Part shown: positions 10,483 through 20,467 of the stretch, one piece after another
How positions within the stretch are numbered: position 1 is the first letter of the stretch
Layout: each line of letters begins with the position of its first letter
NCBI GenBank assembly: GCA_018262575.1
Contig: JAGSYU010000007.1
Location: forward strand, 1-64,000
Reading direction: 5' to 3'
From: Pseudomonadota bacterium
GTDB lineage: Bacteria; Pseudomonadota; Alphaproteobacteria; Rhizobiales; Pleomorphomonadaceae
Length of the DNA stretch: 64,000 bases
The notes under the pieces: model-generated
Seen by the model: only the letters and a program-made list of their open reading frames with translations
What the model was told of the DNA's origin: nothing
Database searches by the model: none
Position numbers and translations under genes: made by a program

Positions 10483-11574
10483 TTGGCCGACACTTCTCCC
10501 GCCGCCCGCCTCGTGGCGGCCGCCTTCACCGATCTTCCCGGATGGGCCGACGACGACCACACTGCCGCCTATGCGGCCTTTCGTCGCTCGTCCGTTCGCC
10601 TCGGCGACAAGGTCCCGACGGCCAAGGCGCTGGGCCCGGACGGCGCCGCACTGGCCCAAAAGGGTCGCTTGGCTCTCGCGCTCGGCGATCTCGATGCCGC
10701 CGCTGCCCGCGCCTTCTTCGAAACGCACTTCCGGCCGTTTCGCATCGAACCGCTCGTCGGCGAGGGCTTCGTCACCGGTTTCTATGAGCCAGAGGTAGAG
10801 GCGCGACGTCAGCCTTCACTCGCTTTTCCGGTGCCTCTTCTGGCGCCTCCTGATGGCTTGCGCGAACTCACCGACGGTGACGACCGGCGCAACCTCGATC
10901 CGACGCTGACCTGGGCGCTGGAGGACGGGCGCGGCCGGCTCGCCGCTTGCCCGGATCGGGGAGCGATCATGGCCGGCGTGCTCGACGGGCGCGCGCGGCC
11001 GGTTGCTTATGTAAAGAACGCCGTCGAGGCCTTCTTCATCCACGTGCAGGGTGCAGCGCGGCTCCGTCTGCCGGATGGCAGCCTGATGCGCGTCACCTTT
11101 GCAGCCAAGAGTGGCCACCCCTATTTTTCAGTGGCTCGGCTGATGCTGGAACGCGGCGTCGTAGCGAGCCCAGCAGAGGCTACCGCCGACGCGCTTCGTG
11201 CCTGGCTCGACGGCCTCGACCCCAGGGAACGGCGGGCAGCGCTTGCTCGCAACCGCTCCTACATTTTCTTCCGCGAGGCAGCCGTCGCTGACTTGACCCT
11301 TGGGCCGATTGCCGCAGCCGGCGTTCCGCTGACACCGGGCCGCTCGCTCGCCGTCGATCGCTCGCTGATCACCTTCCATGCACCGGTGTTCGTCGAGGCC
11401 GATCTCGCTACCGGATCGTTCCGCCGCCTGATGGTAGCGCAGGACACCGGCTCGGCGATCGTCGGGCCGGCACGGGGCGACATCTTCTTCGGCTCAGGCG
11501 ACGCCGCCTTCGCGCTGGCGGCGCGGGTGCGCGACCCAGCCCGCTTCACCCTGCTCGTGCCGCGGGAGGACTGA
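10483..11574 (+). CDS. mltA: murein transglycosylase A
   Basis: TGFYEPEVEARR...HVQGAARLRLPDG...AQDTGSAIVGPARGDIFFGSGDAA; TTG start. Confidence 0.9.
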   Translation: MADTSPAARLVAAAFTDLPGWADDDHTAAYAAFRRSSVRLGDKVPTAKALGPDGAALAQKGRLALALGDLDAAAARAFFETHFRPFRIEPLVGEGFVTGFYEPEVEARRQPSLAFPVPLLAPPDGLRELTDGDDRRNLDPTLTWALEDGRGRLAACPDRGAIMAGVLDGRARPVAYVKNAVEAFFIHVQGAARLRLPDGSLMRVTFAAKSGHPYFSVARLMLERGVVASPAEATADALRAWLDGLDPRERRAALARNRSYIFFREAAVADLTLGPIAAAGVPLTPGRSLAVDRSLITFHAPVFVEADLATGSFRRLMVAQDTGSAIVGPARGDIFFGSGDAAFALAARVRDPARFTLLVPRED

Positions 11575-11577
11575 TCG

Positions 11578-12135
11578 ATGTCCCGCCGCAAGAACCGGTC
11601 ACTGGCCCCTGAGGAGGAGGAACTCTGGCGGGCAGTCAAGAAGACCGTGACACCGCTCCGTCCTGAAAAGGCGGTGCCACCACCGGCCCTTGCCGCCGCA
11701 GAGCCGGAACCTGAGCGGTCGCTCGTTCACCTGTCGCCAGCCGTCGCACCTGCTGCGTCATCGAAGCCCGCGCTGCCGAAGCTGCATCCCCTCGGCAAGC
11801 GGGAGCGGCAAGCCGTCAATCGCGGCCGTACGGCTATCGACGGACGACTTGACCTGCACGGCTACCGGCAGGACGAAGCGCATGCCCGTCTTTCTGGCTT
11901 TCTCTCCCACGCGCAAAACATGGGCTGGAAAGTGGTGCTGGTGATCACCGGCAAAGGTCGACCGGGAGGAGATTTCCAGAGCCTGCACGATCACGAGCGT
12001 GGTGTGCTGCGGCGCGTCGTGCCACTTTGGCTGAGCCTGCCGGAATTCCGGCGGGTCGTGCTCGGCTACGAGGATGCCGGACCGGTGCACGGCGGCGATG
12101 GCGCGCTCTACGTGCGTATCCGCAAGAGGAAGTAG
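11578..12135 (+). CDS. Smr/MutS2-type nuclease domain protein
   Basis: RLDLHGYRQDEAHARL...VLVITGKGRPGG Smr motifs. Confidence 0.9.
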   Translation: MSRRKNRSLAPEEEELWRAVKKTVTPLRPEKAVPPPALAAAEPEPERSLVHLSPAVAPAASSKPALPKLHPLGKRERQAVNRGRTAIDGRLDLHGYRQDEAHARLSGFLSHAQNMGWKVVLVITGKGRPGGDFQSLHDHERGVLRRVVPLWLSLPEFRRVVLGYEDAGPVHGGDGALYVRIRKRK

Positions 12136-12136
12136 C

Positions 12137-12490
12137 ATGACCCCGTTCGGTGCTCGCTTGCGCGAAATCCGCGAGGCGCGCGGCATGACCCTGAAGTCGA
12201 TGGCCGCGGCGATCGGCGTGTCGCCGGCCTATCTGTCGGCGCTCGAGCACGGGCGTCGCGGCCGACCGACCTGGGATCTGCTCCAGCGGATCATTGGCCA
12301 CCTCAACATCATCTGGGATGAGGCCGAGGAGCTTGAGCGGCTGGCCGACCTGTCACATCCACGCGTCGTCATTGATACTGAGGGCTTGTCACCGAAGGCG
12401 ACCGAACTCGCCAACCGCCTTGCCGAACGCATCGGTGGCCTCGGTGAGGAAACCCTCGACCGACTGATCGACCTGCTCGGCAAGCGCTGA
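12137..12490 (+). CDS. helix-turn-helix XRE family regulator
   Basis: LREIREARGMTLKSMAAAIGVSPAYLSALEHGRRGRPTWDLLQRI; start trimmed. Confidence 0.88.
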   Translation: MTPFGARLREIREARGMTLKSMAAAIGVSPAYLSALEHGRRGRPTWDLLQRIIGHLNIIWDEAEELERLADLSHPRVVIDTEGLSPKATELANRLAERIGGLGEETLDRLIDLLGKR

Positions 12491-12503
12491 ACCCTGACGG
12501 GAA

Positions 12504-13673
12504 TCAGCCGCCCACCGCCCGGATCGGCAGCGTCAGAAGATAGGCCGGCAGCGTCACCACCGCGCCGGCCGTATTGCCGACCAGGTTGCCGAACGATCCG
12601 GTGAGACCACGCGCGGTCTCCGAGAAACTGCCGCGCGCCGTCGCCAGCCGATCGCCGCGCCTGAGGCGGTCGCCAAGTCGGCTCACGAAATCGGGCAGGG
12701 CGACGGCGAATTTGTTATGGGCCAGGGAATCGGTGGCCTCGGTGGTCGAGAGATCGACGACGATAACGCCGAGGTCGGCGATGGCTTCCTTGTCCTCCGT
12801 ATAGGCGCCGAGACGCGGCTTCTCACCGGCGATCAACCCGGACAACCAGAGCGCCTGATCGTCAGAGGAGGAAAACAGCACGAAGGGATATTTCGGCCGG
12901 CCAATCACCCGCATCTCCGCCTTGAAGACGTCGACGTCGATGTCGGGGGCGGCCAAGATCACCGTGCGAAGCTTGCCGCCGAAATCACCATCGCCGGCCA
13001 TCTTCGCCTGGCGTAGCGCTTCGATGGTTGCCCAATTCCCCATGGAGTGGGCGAAAACGTAGAGATCCTCGACGCCGCTGCCGGAGGCTAGGCGCAGCAG
13101 TTCCTCGAGACCATCGCGGGCGATGGTGGCGCTATCGCGGTCGTAGACGTAATCGAAAACCGAACCGCGCGACGCCCAGGTGAACAGCACCGTCACGCCG
13201 TCAAAACCGGTGTCGTGGACGATCTGGGTGGCGCGGAACACCGCCTCGTCGAAATCGGTGTTGAAGCCGTGGACGATCACCGCCACCGAGCGCCGGCCCT
13301 TGGGCAAGGCAGCCAGACGGGCGGCAAGACGCGCCTTGAAGGCATCGGCGCCGTCGACATAGGCAAGCGAGCGCGCCACGAACTGCGTTTTCGGGTCGCC
13401 TGGCAGCGGCGACGGCCACTCGATATTTCCCGTCTGGTGGCTCGGTGGCACCGAAATCGACAGATCGGCAAAGTCGAGTCTGCTCGCCCGCTCACCGTTG
13501 AACATCGCCGGCCCCTCCGTCGCCCGCTCGCGCATGGCTGCCACCAGCAGCGTTTGCTCCGTGGCCTCCGGCGCCAACGCGGTCGCCACCTCGAGGGCAC
13601 CACCGTCGGGGCGCGATCCGGCGCAGGCGGCCAGGAAAAGAAGCGGAAGGAGGAGGGCGAAACGAAAACGCAT
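12504..13673 (-). CDS. alpha/beta hydrolase lipoprotein (DUF900-like)
   Basis: Lipobox LLFLAACAG; VIVHGFNTDFDEAVFRATQ, VFAHSMGN. Confidence 0.85.
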   Translation of the reverse strand: MRFRFALLLPLLFLAACAGSRPDGGALEVATALAPEATEQTLLVAAMRERATEGPAMFNGERASRLDFADLSISVPPSHQTGNIEWPSPLPGDPKTQFVARSLAYVDGADAFKARLAARLAALPKGRRSVAVIVHGFNTDFDEAVFRATQIVHDTGFDGVTVLFTWASRGSVFDYVYDRDSATIARDGLEELLRLASGSGVEDLYVFAHSMGNWATIEALRQAKMAGDGDFGGKLRTVILAAPDIDVDVFKAEMRVIGRPKYPFVLFSSSDDQALWLSGLIAGEKPRLGAYTEDKEAIADLGVIVVDLSTTEATDSLAHNKFAVALPDFVSRLGDRLRRGDRLATARGSFSETARGLTGSFGNLVGNTAGAVVTLPAYLLTLPIRAVGG

Positions 13674-13825
13674 GACGATCCAACTACGAGTGTGGCCTTC
13701 TTCTAGCCGAGCGAGAACGACAAGGCCATGCCCTGAGCTCACCGCGCTGGACAACGGCCGGCGGGAAATGCCATGACAGCCGGGATTTTCCATCCTGTCG
13801 CCACCGGTTCGCTCCGGCCGCCGAC

Positions 13826-15217
13826 ATGCCGGAGCCGTCATCCATGTCTGCCGTCAAGATCGCCGATGTCGCGGAAGCCGAGGCTTTCCTCGCCGCCAAT
13901 CCCGACGTCGTCCAGTTCGAGTGCTTCCTGACCGACTGCTCGGGTGTGCAGCGCGGCAAGCTGTTGCGCCGGTCCGAACTCCTTGGCGCCTATCGGACGG
14001 GGCGGCCGCTACCTTGCTCGGTGCTGTCGCTCGACATCAAGGGGGCCGACGTCGAGGAAACTGGCCTGCTTTGGGAGATGGGCGACGCCGACCGCATGTG
14101 CCGTCCGGTGGCCGGCACGCTCGTCCGCTCGCCCTGGCGGAAGACACCGACGGCGCAGTTCATCCTGACTTCGTTCGAAGGCGACGGATCGGGCTCGGCC
14201 AGCGATCCGCGCCATGCGCTGGCCCGGGTGGTCGATGAAGCGGAAGTGCTCGGCCTCCGGCCAGTCGCCGCCGTCGAACTGGAGTTCTACCTGCTTGACG
14301 GACGCGCGGCAGCCGAGGGCAGGGTAACGCCGCCCGCCGCGCCGAACGGGTTCCGCCAGACCGATCTCCAGGCCTATCTCGTCCAGGATCTTTCCGACTT
14401 TTCCGGCTTCCTCGAGGCAGTCTACGCCGCCGCCGAAGCGGCTGGCCTGCCGGCCCGCACACTCATCTCGGAGTACTCGCCAGGCCAGTTCGAGATCGTG
14501 CTGGAACACCGTACCGACGCGCTCCGGGCTGCCGACGACGCCATCCTGTGGAAGCGGCTCGTCAAGGGCGTTGCCGAGTGCCACGGCTTCGTCGCGACCT
14601 TCATGGCCAAGCCCTACGCGGACTTCGCCGGCTCCGGCGCCCATTTCCACGTCAGCCTCTGCGATGCAACCGGTCATAACCTCTTTGCGGGCAGTGAGCC
14701 CGAGGGCAACACACTGCTCCGCCAAGCCATCGCCGGCCTTGAGGCGACCATGGCCGAGTGCATGGCGATCTTCGCTCCCAATGCCAACAGCTATCGTCGT
14801 TTCAAGCCCAATTCCTACGCGCCGCTCGGCCCGGCCTGGGCGATCGACAACCGCTCGGTGCCGATCCGTATCACCGGCGGTCCGCCGGAAACGCGCCATC
14901 TCGAGCAGCGCGTCGCCGGTGCCGACGCCAATCCCTATCTGGCGCTTGCCGCAGTGATCGCCGGCATGCTCGAGGGTATCGAAGGAAAGCGCGAACCGTC
15001 GAAGCCGATCACCGGCAACGGTTACGAACAGGTGGCCCCATCGCTGCCGCGCTTCTGGCCGGAGGCGCTCCGCCGCGCCCGCCGTTCAGATTTCCTGAAG
15101 CGACGGCTCGGGGAACGCTTCACCGACATCTACCTGACCATCAAGGAAGCCGAGTGCGACCGTTTCTTCGCCGAGGTCAGCGACCGCGACGTTCATTGGT
15201 ACCTGAGGCTGGCGTGA
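13826..15217 (+). CDS. glutamine synthetase family protein
   Basis: AAVELEFYLLDG, SEYSPGQFEIVLEH, GSGAHFHVSL, NSYRRFKPNSYAP. Confidence 0.92.
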   Translation: MPEPSSMSAVKIADVAEAEAFLAANPDVVQFECFLTDCSGVQRGKLLRRSELLGAYRTGRPLPCSVLSLDIKGADVEETGLLWEMGDADRMCRPVAGTLVRSPWRKTPTAQFILTSFEGDGSGSASDPRHALARVVDEAEVLGLRPVAAVELEFYLLDGRAAAEGRVTPPAAPNGFRQTDLQAYLVQDLSDFSGFLEAVYAAAEAAGLPARTLISEYSPGQFEIVLEHRTDALRAADDAILWKRLVKGVAECHGFVATFMAKPYADFAGSGAHFHVSLCDATGHNLFAGSEPEGNTLLRQAIAGLEATMAECMAIFAPNANSYRRFKPNSYAPLGPAWAIDNRSVPIRITGGPPETRHLEQRVAGADANPYLALAAVIAGMLEGIEGKREPSKPITGNGYEQVAPSLPRFWPEALRRARRSDFLKRRLGERFTDIYLTIKEAECDRFFAEVSDRDVHWYLRLA

Positions 15218-15226
15218 GGACACGCC

Positions 15227-16213
15227 TCAGTCCTTGTTCTTGCCGTCCTTGATCTTCAGGGACTTCGGCCCCTTGCCGAGGATCTTGTCGTCGATCTCGC
15301 CGATGGCGGCCAGATTCTTGCGATCGTAGTCGAGTTTCGACAGCAGGTGGCGGATCGCGTTGAGGCGGGCCCGCTTCTTGTCGTTGGAGCGGACAACGAT
15401 CCACGGACTGAGATCGGAATGGCTGGCCTTCAGCATACGGTCACGGGCGACCGTGTACTGGTCCCACATGGCGAGCGCCTTGAGGTCGACCGGGGATAGC
15501 TTCCAGATCCGCAGGGGGTCGTGGCGGCGATCGTGAAAGCGCTTGAGCTGCATCTCGCGGCCAATATCGAGCCAGATCTTGATCAGCACGATGCCGTCGT
15601 GAATCAGCATGCGCTCAAAATGCGGCACCTCCTCAAGGAAGAGTTCGGCTTCCTCAGCCGTGCAGAAGCCCATCACCGGCTCGACCACAGCACGATTGTA
15701 CCAGGAGCGATCGAAGAACACGAGCTCGCCCCGAGTAGGCAACTCCTTGACATAGCGTTGAAAATACCATTGGCCCCGCTCGACGTCGGAGGGCTTGGCC
15801 AGCGCCACGTGGCGAGCCGAGCGCGGGTTCATGTATTCGAGGAAGGTGGCGATGGTGCCCCCCTTGCCGGCAGCATCGCGGCCCTCCAGGAGCACGACGA
15901 TGCGTTGCCCGGTATCATTGGCCCATTTCTGCAGCTTGACCAACTCGATCTGCAGCACCCGCAGTTCTTCGAGATAGGCCTTCTCCTTCAGGCTTTCGTT
16001 ATAGGGATAGCCGCCGGAGCCCAGCGCCTCCATTTCGATCTCCTCGGGGAGATAGGGATTGTCGAGATCGAAGGTGAGCTTGCCGAGCGTGATCGGCGGA
16101 GCGTCAGGCGCCTGTGTCGCCAGCACGGCGGCCCCCTCTCGAGCGGCGATCAGTTCGACATTCGACACGAAGCGACGCGTCAGGTCGTTCGTCGATTTAT
16201 CTTTCTTTCCCAT
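15227..16213 (-). CDS. ppk2: polyphosphate kinase 2
   Basis: VVLLEGRDAAGKGGTIATFLEYMNPRSARHVALAKPSDVERGQWYFQRYVKELPTRGELVFFDRSWYNRAVVEPVMGFC; start trimmed. Confidence 0.95.
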   Translation of the reverse strand: MGKKDKSTNDLTRRFVSNVELIAAREGAAVLATQAPDAPPITLGKLTFDLDNPYLPEEIEMEALGSGGYPYNESLKEKAYLEELRVLQIELVKLQKWANDTGQRIVVLLEGRDAAGKGGTIATFLEYMNPRSARHVALAKPSDVERGQWYFQRYVKELPTRGELVFFDRSWYNRAVVEPVMGFCTAEEAELFLEEVPHFERMLIHDGIVLIKIWLDIGREMQLKRFHDRRHDPLRIWKLSPVDLKALAMWDQYTVARDRMLKASHSDLSPWIVVRSNDKKRARLNAIRHLLSKLDYDRKNLAAIGEIDDKILGKGPKSLKIKDGKNKD

Positions 16214-16330
16214 CGGCTTTCCCCCAGAATCCGCGCATTCGTCGGCGGCGCGGGCGCAGTGAACCGCGCTACAAGCGTCATAAAAGACGTTTATCAATAT
16301 GACAGACTCCGCGTTTCCGCTTAAGGACAA

Positions 16331-17707
16331 ATGAACGATATGAGCCCGACGCCGGACAGGCCGGACAACAGTGACGCGTCGCGAGACGGACGGGGGCGCC
16401 TCGCCGAAGCGTTCGCCGAAGGACGCCTGCAGACGGTGCTTGCCGCGGCAGCCGTATTCTGGCTGGTCATGCTGTTGGCCACCGACCTTTCACCGGCCAT
16501 GGCGCTGATGGGCTTTCTCGCCACCGCCGCCGCCGCTTTCTCGGTGCTGCCAACTGGCGAGAAGGTGGCGCCGCCACGGCCGACAGACCGACTGCCGGCC
16601 CGACGTTGGCCGGACACCGGAATGAAGCTGTTGCTCGACGGCATGGATGAGCCGGCCTTTCTCACCGATGCCGACGGTACATTGCGCTACCAAAACACCG
16701 CTGCCGCTGCCGAATTTGGTCCGGCCCGCGTCGGTGATCCACTCGCCTTCCGGCTGCGCATGCCGGAAATCCTCGATGCGGTTCAGCGCGCCGGACGTGG
16801 AGAAAGCCTGCCGTCGGTGCGCTTCGTCGAGCGCGGCGGCGGCGAGCGACACTTCGTTGTTCGCTGTTCGCCGCTGCGCCTGCCACGCCCCGAACCACGC
16901 CGACGGCCAGATTTCGTGCTGCTTCGCTTTCGCGATGAGAGCGAGGCCGTCCGCCTCGACCGCATGCGCACCGACTTCATCGCCAACGCAAGCCACGAAC
17001 TCAGGACGCCGCTCGCCTCGCTGACCGGCTTCATCGAGACATTGCTTGGCCCGGCCCGGCGCGACGAAGCCAATCGCGAGCGGTTTCTGACCATCATGCT
17101 GGAGCAGGCCAGGCGCATGGCCCGACTGATCGACGACCTGATGTCGCTGTCGCGCCTTGAGATGAAAGCCCACGTCCGCCCGACCGGCGCCGTCGACCTT
17201 GCCGAAGTGCTTCCGTCGGTGGTCGACATGCTGACACCCGTGGCGGCCGCCCGAGACGCGACGATTCTCATGGAAGGCAGCCCGGCTGCCGCCGCCGTTG
17301 CCGGCGACCGCGATGAACTGACACAGGTCTTTGCCAATCTTGTCGAGAACGCCGTCAAATACGGCCGTGACGGTGGCCGCATCACGCTGACGCTCACGGA
17401 AGAGGCCGGCGACGATGGCCGACCCGGTTTTCGCGCCAGCGTGGCCGATGATGGACCCGGCATTGCCCCCGAGCACCTGCCACGCCTGACCGAACGCTTC
17501 TACCGGGTGGACGCGGCGCGAAGCCGCGAGCAGCGTGGTACCGGGCTCGGTCTCGCCATCGTCAAGCATATCGTCAACCGCCATCAGGGACGCCTGATCA
17601 TCAGATCGGAGGTTGGCGCGGGTACAGCGGTCAATGTCTGGCTACCTCGTCGGCTCAACCTATCGGGCGCCGAGATGACGAGAGACACCGGAGTGCTCGT
17701 CCCCTGA
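16331..17707 (+). CDS. phoR: sensor histidine kinase, PhoR-like
   Basis: FIANASHELRTPLASLTGFIETL H-box, GTGLGLAIVKHIVNRHQGRL; adjacent to pst/phoUB. Confidence 0.88.
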   Translation: MNDMSPTPDRPDNSDASRDGRGRLAEAFAEGRLQTVLAAAAVFWLVMLLATDLSPAMALMGFLATAAAAFSVLPTGEKVAPPRPTDRLPARRWPDTGMKLLLDGMDEPAFLTDADGTLRYQNTAAAAEFGPARVGDPLAFRLRMPEILDAVQRAGRGESLPSVRFVERGGGERHFVVRCSPLRLPRPEPRRRPDFVLLRFRDESEAVRLDRMRTDFIANASHELRTPLASLTGFIETLLGPARRDEANRERFLTIMLEQARRMARLIDDLMSLSRLEMKAHVRPTGAVDLAEVLPSVVDMLTPVAAARDATILMEGSPAAAAVAGDRDELTQVFANLVENAVKYGRDGGRITLTLTEEAGDDGRPGFRASVADDGPGIAPEHLPRLTERFYRVDAARSREQRGTGLGLAIVKHIVNRHQGRLIIRSEVGAGTAVNVWLPRRLNLSGAEMTRDTGVLVP

Positions 17708-17750
17708 ACACTCTAAAATTCGAATTCCAATGTCTTTTCAGTTGATTATA

Positions 17751-17779
17751 TTGTCACAATAGTGTCGCTCAACCGTCAT
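17751..17779 (+). promoter_or_regulatory. candidate PHO box upstream of pstS
   Basis: TTGTCAC-aata-GTGTCGC-tcaa-CCGTCAT: three 7-mers at 11-bp period resembling CTGTCAT. Confidence 0.7.
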
Positions 17780-17886
17780 AGAAGGGTAGTGCCAGGCCGC
17801 TAGGGTCCGCGGCGTGATGGGGACGAGACAGCCACCGGCTTTCAGGGCTCCGACCGTCACGATCCTAAACCGTTAGGAGTACTCCC

Positions 17887-18918
17887 GTGAAATTCTCCAC
17901 CGCCGCCAGCGCCATCGTGCTCGGCCTTTCCGCCACCGGCACCGCCTTTGCCGCCGAGCAGATCCACATCGCCGGCTCTTCCACCGTTCTGCCTTATGCG
18001 AACATCGTCGCCGAAGCGTTTGCCGAGGCCAACCCGAACTTCAAGGCGCCGATCGTCGAAGGTGGCGGTACCGGCGCCGGCCTGAAGGAGTTCTGCAAGG
18101 GTGTCGGCGATGACACCACCGACATTGCCGACGCTTCCCGGGCCATCAAGGCCGAGGAACTCAACGCCTGCAAGGCGGCCGGCGTCACCGAGGTGCAGGA
18201 AATCCGCATCGGCTATGACGGCATCGTCTTTGCCTCCGACATCAAGGGCCCCGACTTCACCTTCGAGCCGGCCGACTGGTTCAGCGCCATCGGCGCCAAG
18301 GTGTTGAAGGACGGCCAGCTCGTCGACAACCCCAATGCCAAGTGGTCGGACGTCAAGGCCGGTTTCCCGGACTGGGAGATCGCCACCTACATCCCCGGCG
18401 AGAAACACGGCACGCGCGAAGTATTCGAGCTCAAGGTCCTTCTGGAAGGCTGCAAGGCCACCAAGGCTTATGACGCCTTCATCGCCTCGGGTCTCGCCAA
18501 GGCGGATGCAGAGAAGGCCTGCGCCAAGGTCCGCAAGGACGGCAAGGCGGTCGACATCGACGGCGAGTACAACGAGACGCTGGCCCGCATCGACTCCAAC
18601 AAGACCGGCATCGGCGTGTTCGGCCTCGCCTTCTACGAGAACAACAAGGACAAGCTGAAGGTCGCGACCATGTCGGGCATCGCCCCGTCGGTCGAGACTA
18701 TCGCCAAGGGCGAGTATCCGGTGTCGCGGCCGCTGTTCTTCTACGTGAAGAAGGCTCACCTCGGCGTCGTTCCGGGCCTCAAGGACTATGTCGAGTTCTT
18801 CCTCGCCGACCAGATGATCGGCCCGCGTTCGCCGGCCGTCGCCAAGGGCCTCGTCCCGGCCCCGAAGGACGAGCGCCAGAAGGTGTTGGCCGACTTCCAG
18901 GCCGGCAAGACCCTCTGA
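17887..18918 (+). CDS. pstS: phosphate ABC transporter substrate-binding protein
   Basis: Signal peptide then QIHIAGSSTVLPYANIVAEAF; followed by pstCAB. Confidence 0.93.
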   Translation: MKFSTAASAIVLGLSATGTAFAAEQIHIAGSSTVLPYANIVAEAFAEANPNFKAPIVEGGGTGAGLKEFCKGVGDDTTDIADASRAIKAEELNACKAAGVTEVQEIRIGYDGIVFASDIKGPDFTFEPADWFSAIGAKVLKDGQLVDNPNAKWSDVKAGFPDWEIATYIPGEKHGTREVFELKVLLEGCKATKAYDAFIASGLAKADAEKACAKVRKDGKAVDIDGEYNETLARIDSNKTGIGVFGLAFYENNKDKLKVATMSGIAPSVETIAKGEYPVSRPLFFYVKKAHLGVVPGLKDYVEFFLADQMIGPRSPAVAKGLVPAPKDERQKVLADFQAGKTL

Positions 18919-18936
18919 TCGGTCTGACTTGAACAG

Positions 18937-18969
18937 GGAAGGGCCTCTTGCCGGAGGCCCTTCCTTCTT
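18937..18969 (+). terminator. intercistronic hairpin pstS-pstC
   Basis: Perfect stem GGAAGGGCCTC-ttgccg-GAGGCCCTTCC followed by TTCTTG. Confidence 0.7.
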
Positions 18970-19009
18970 GTGCCGCCGCGCTGGGCGGACGAAACATCGG
19001 GGAGGCCGT

Positions 19010-20467
19010 ATGGGTCCGCTCTGGCTGCTCGCGTTGATCGCGGGTCTTTCCTTCTTCGGCTTTGTGCTCGGCCACTGGAAGTCGGTCGTCCTGTCGGGCA
19101 AAGCGCGTGGCGCGCTCGCCGCCCGGCCCGGCTATTACGGCGCCTACGTGCTGATCTGGACGGCGATACCGGCGCTCCTCATCCTCGTCGCGCTGTCGGT
19201 CGGCAGGCCGTTTCTCATCGAGCACACCGTGCGCGTCAATCTGCCCGCGCAAGTGCTGACCAATGCCCAGCAGCTGTCGCTCGAGGTCTCCGGCGTAGAG
19301 CAAGTGGCTGCCGGCCTCAAGCTCGTGACCCCCGAAGAGCTTGAGGACATCCGCATCGGCGTCGTCGCGGCGCGTTCGGTGTTCGCCCGCCATGGACTGC
19401 CGCTCGGCGAAGACGTCAAGCCTTACCAGTTGATGGCTGCGGGAACGCTCAACCTCGTCTCGGACGGTCTCGACACCGCCATCGACGCGGCGGTGGTCGC
19501 TGCCCTCGCTTTCGGGCTGATCTTCGCCTTCGTGCGGGTAAAGCCGCGCCTCAGGGCCCGCAATCTCGTCGAGAATACCATTCTCGCACTCATGATCGCT
19601 GCGTCCTCGGTGGCCATTCTCACCACCGTCGGCATCGTTCTCAGCCTGCTGTTCCAGGCCCTACAGTTCTTCTCGATGGTGTCGCCGGCCAACTTCTACC
19701 TCGGCACTGTCTGGGATCCGCGTTTCGCCGCCGCCGGATCGACGGAAAGCGGCCAGTTCGGCTTCCTGCCGCTGTTCTGGGGTACGCTTTACATCTCCTT
19801 CTTCGCCATGCTGGTTGCCGTGCCGATCGGCCTCTACTCGGCGATTTACATGGCCGAATATGCGGGCTCGAAGGTGCGCTCGACCGCCAAGCCGTTGATC
19901 GAGATCCTGGCCGGCATTCCAACCATCGTCTACGGCTTCTTCGCCCTGACCACCGTCGGGCCGCTCATCCGCGACTATGTCGCCTTGCCGCTCGGCCTTG
20001 GCACGTCCGGCAATAATGTGCTCACCGCCGGCCTGGTGATGGGCATCATGATCATCCCCTACGTCTCCTCCCTATCCGACGACATCATCACCGCGGTGCC
20101 CCGCTCGCTGCGCGACGGCTCGCTGGCCCTCGGCGCCACCCGTTCGGAAACCACGCGGCTGGTGATCCTGCCCGCGGCGCTGCCCGGCGTGGTCGGTGCG
20201 GTGCTGCTCGCCATGTCGCGCGCCATCGGCGAGACGATGATCGTCGTGCTGGCGGCCGGCGTCGCCGCCCGCGCCTCGCTCAATCCCTTCGAGGAGATGA
20301 CCACCATCACCGTGAAGATCGTCAATCAGCTGACCGGCGACCTTGAATTCACCAGCCCGCAGACGCTGGTCGCTTTTGCACTTGGCCTCACGCTGTTCGT
20401 CATCACGCTTGGCCTCAACGTGCTGGCGCTGACCATCGTCCGCAAGTACCGGGAGCAGTACGAATGA
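19010..20467 (+). CDS. pstC: phosphate ABC transporter permease PstC
   Basis: Permease motif SEAMSRAIGETMIVVLAAGVAA-like region; position in pst operon. Confidence 0.92.
   Translation: MGPLWLLALIAGLSFFGFVLGHWKSVVLSGKARGALAARPGYYGAYVLIWTAIPALLILVALSVGRPFLIEHTVRVNLPAQVLTNAQQLSLEVSGVEQVAAGLKLVTPEELEDIRIGVVAARSVFARHGLPLGEDVKPYQLMAAGTLNLVSDGLDTAIDAAVVAALAFGLIFAFVRVKPRLRARNLVENTILALMIAASSVAILTTVGIVLSLLFQALQFFSMVSPANFYLGTVWDPRFAAAGSTESGQFGFLPLFWGTLYISFFAMLVAVPIGLYSAIYMAEYAGSKVRSTAKPLIEILAGIPTIVYGFFALTTVGPLIRDYVALPLGLGTSGNNVLTAGLVMGIMIIPYVSSLSDDIITAVPRSLRDGSLALGATRSETTRLVILPAALPGVVGAVLLAMSRAIGETMIVVLAAGVAARASLNPFEEMTTITVKIVNQLTGDLEFTSPQTLVAFALGLTLFVITLGLNVLALTIVRKYREQYE

Noticed and set aside
12137-12490. 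Small XRE protein considered as an antitoxin
   Set aside because: No partner toxin; sits in the mltA-smr neighbourhood as a stand-alone regulator
17857-19101. 414-aa minus-strand ORF opposite pstS
   Set aside because: Antisense of a clear pstS gene; typical high-GC shadow ORF with low-complexity composition
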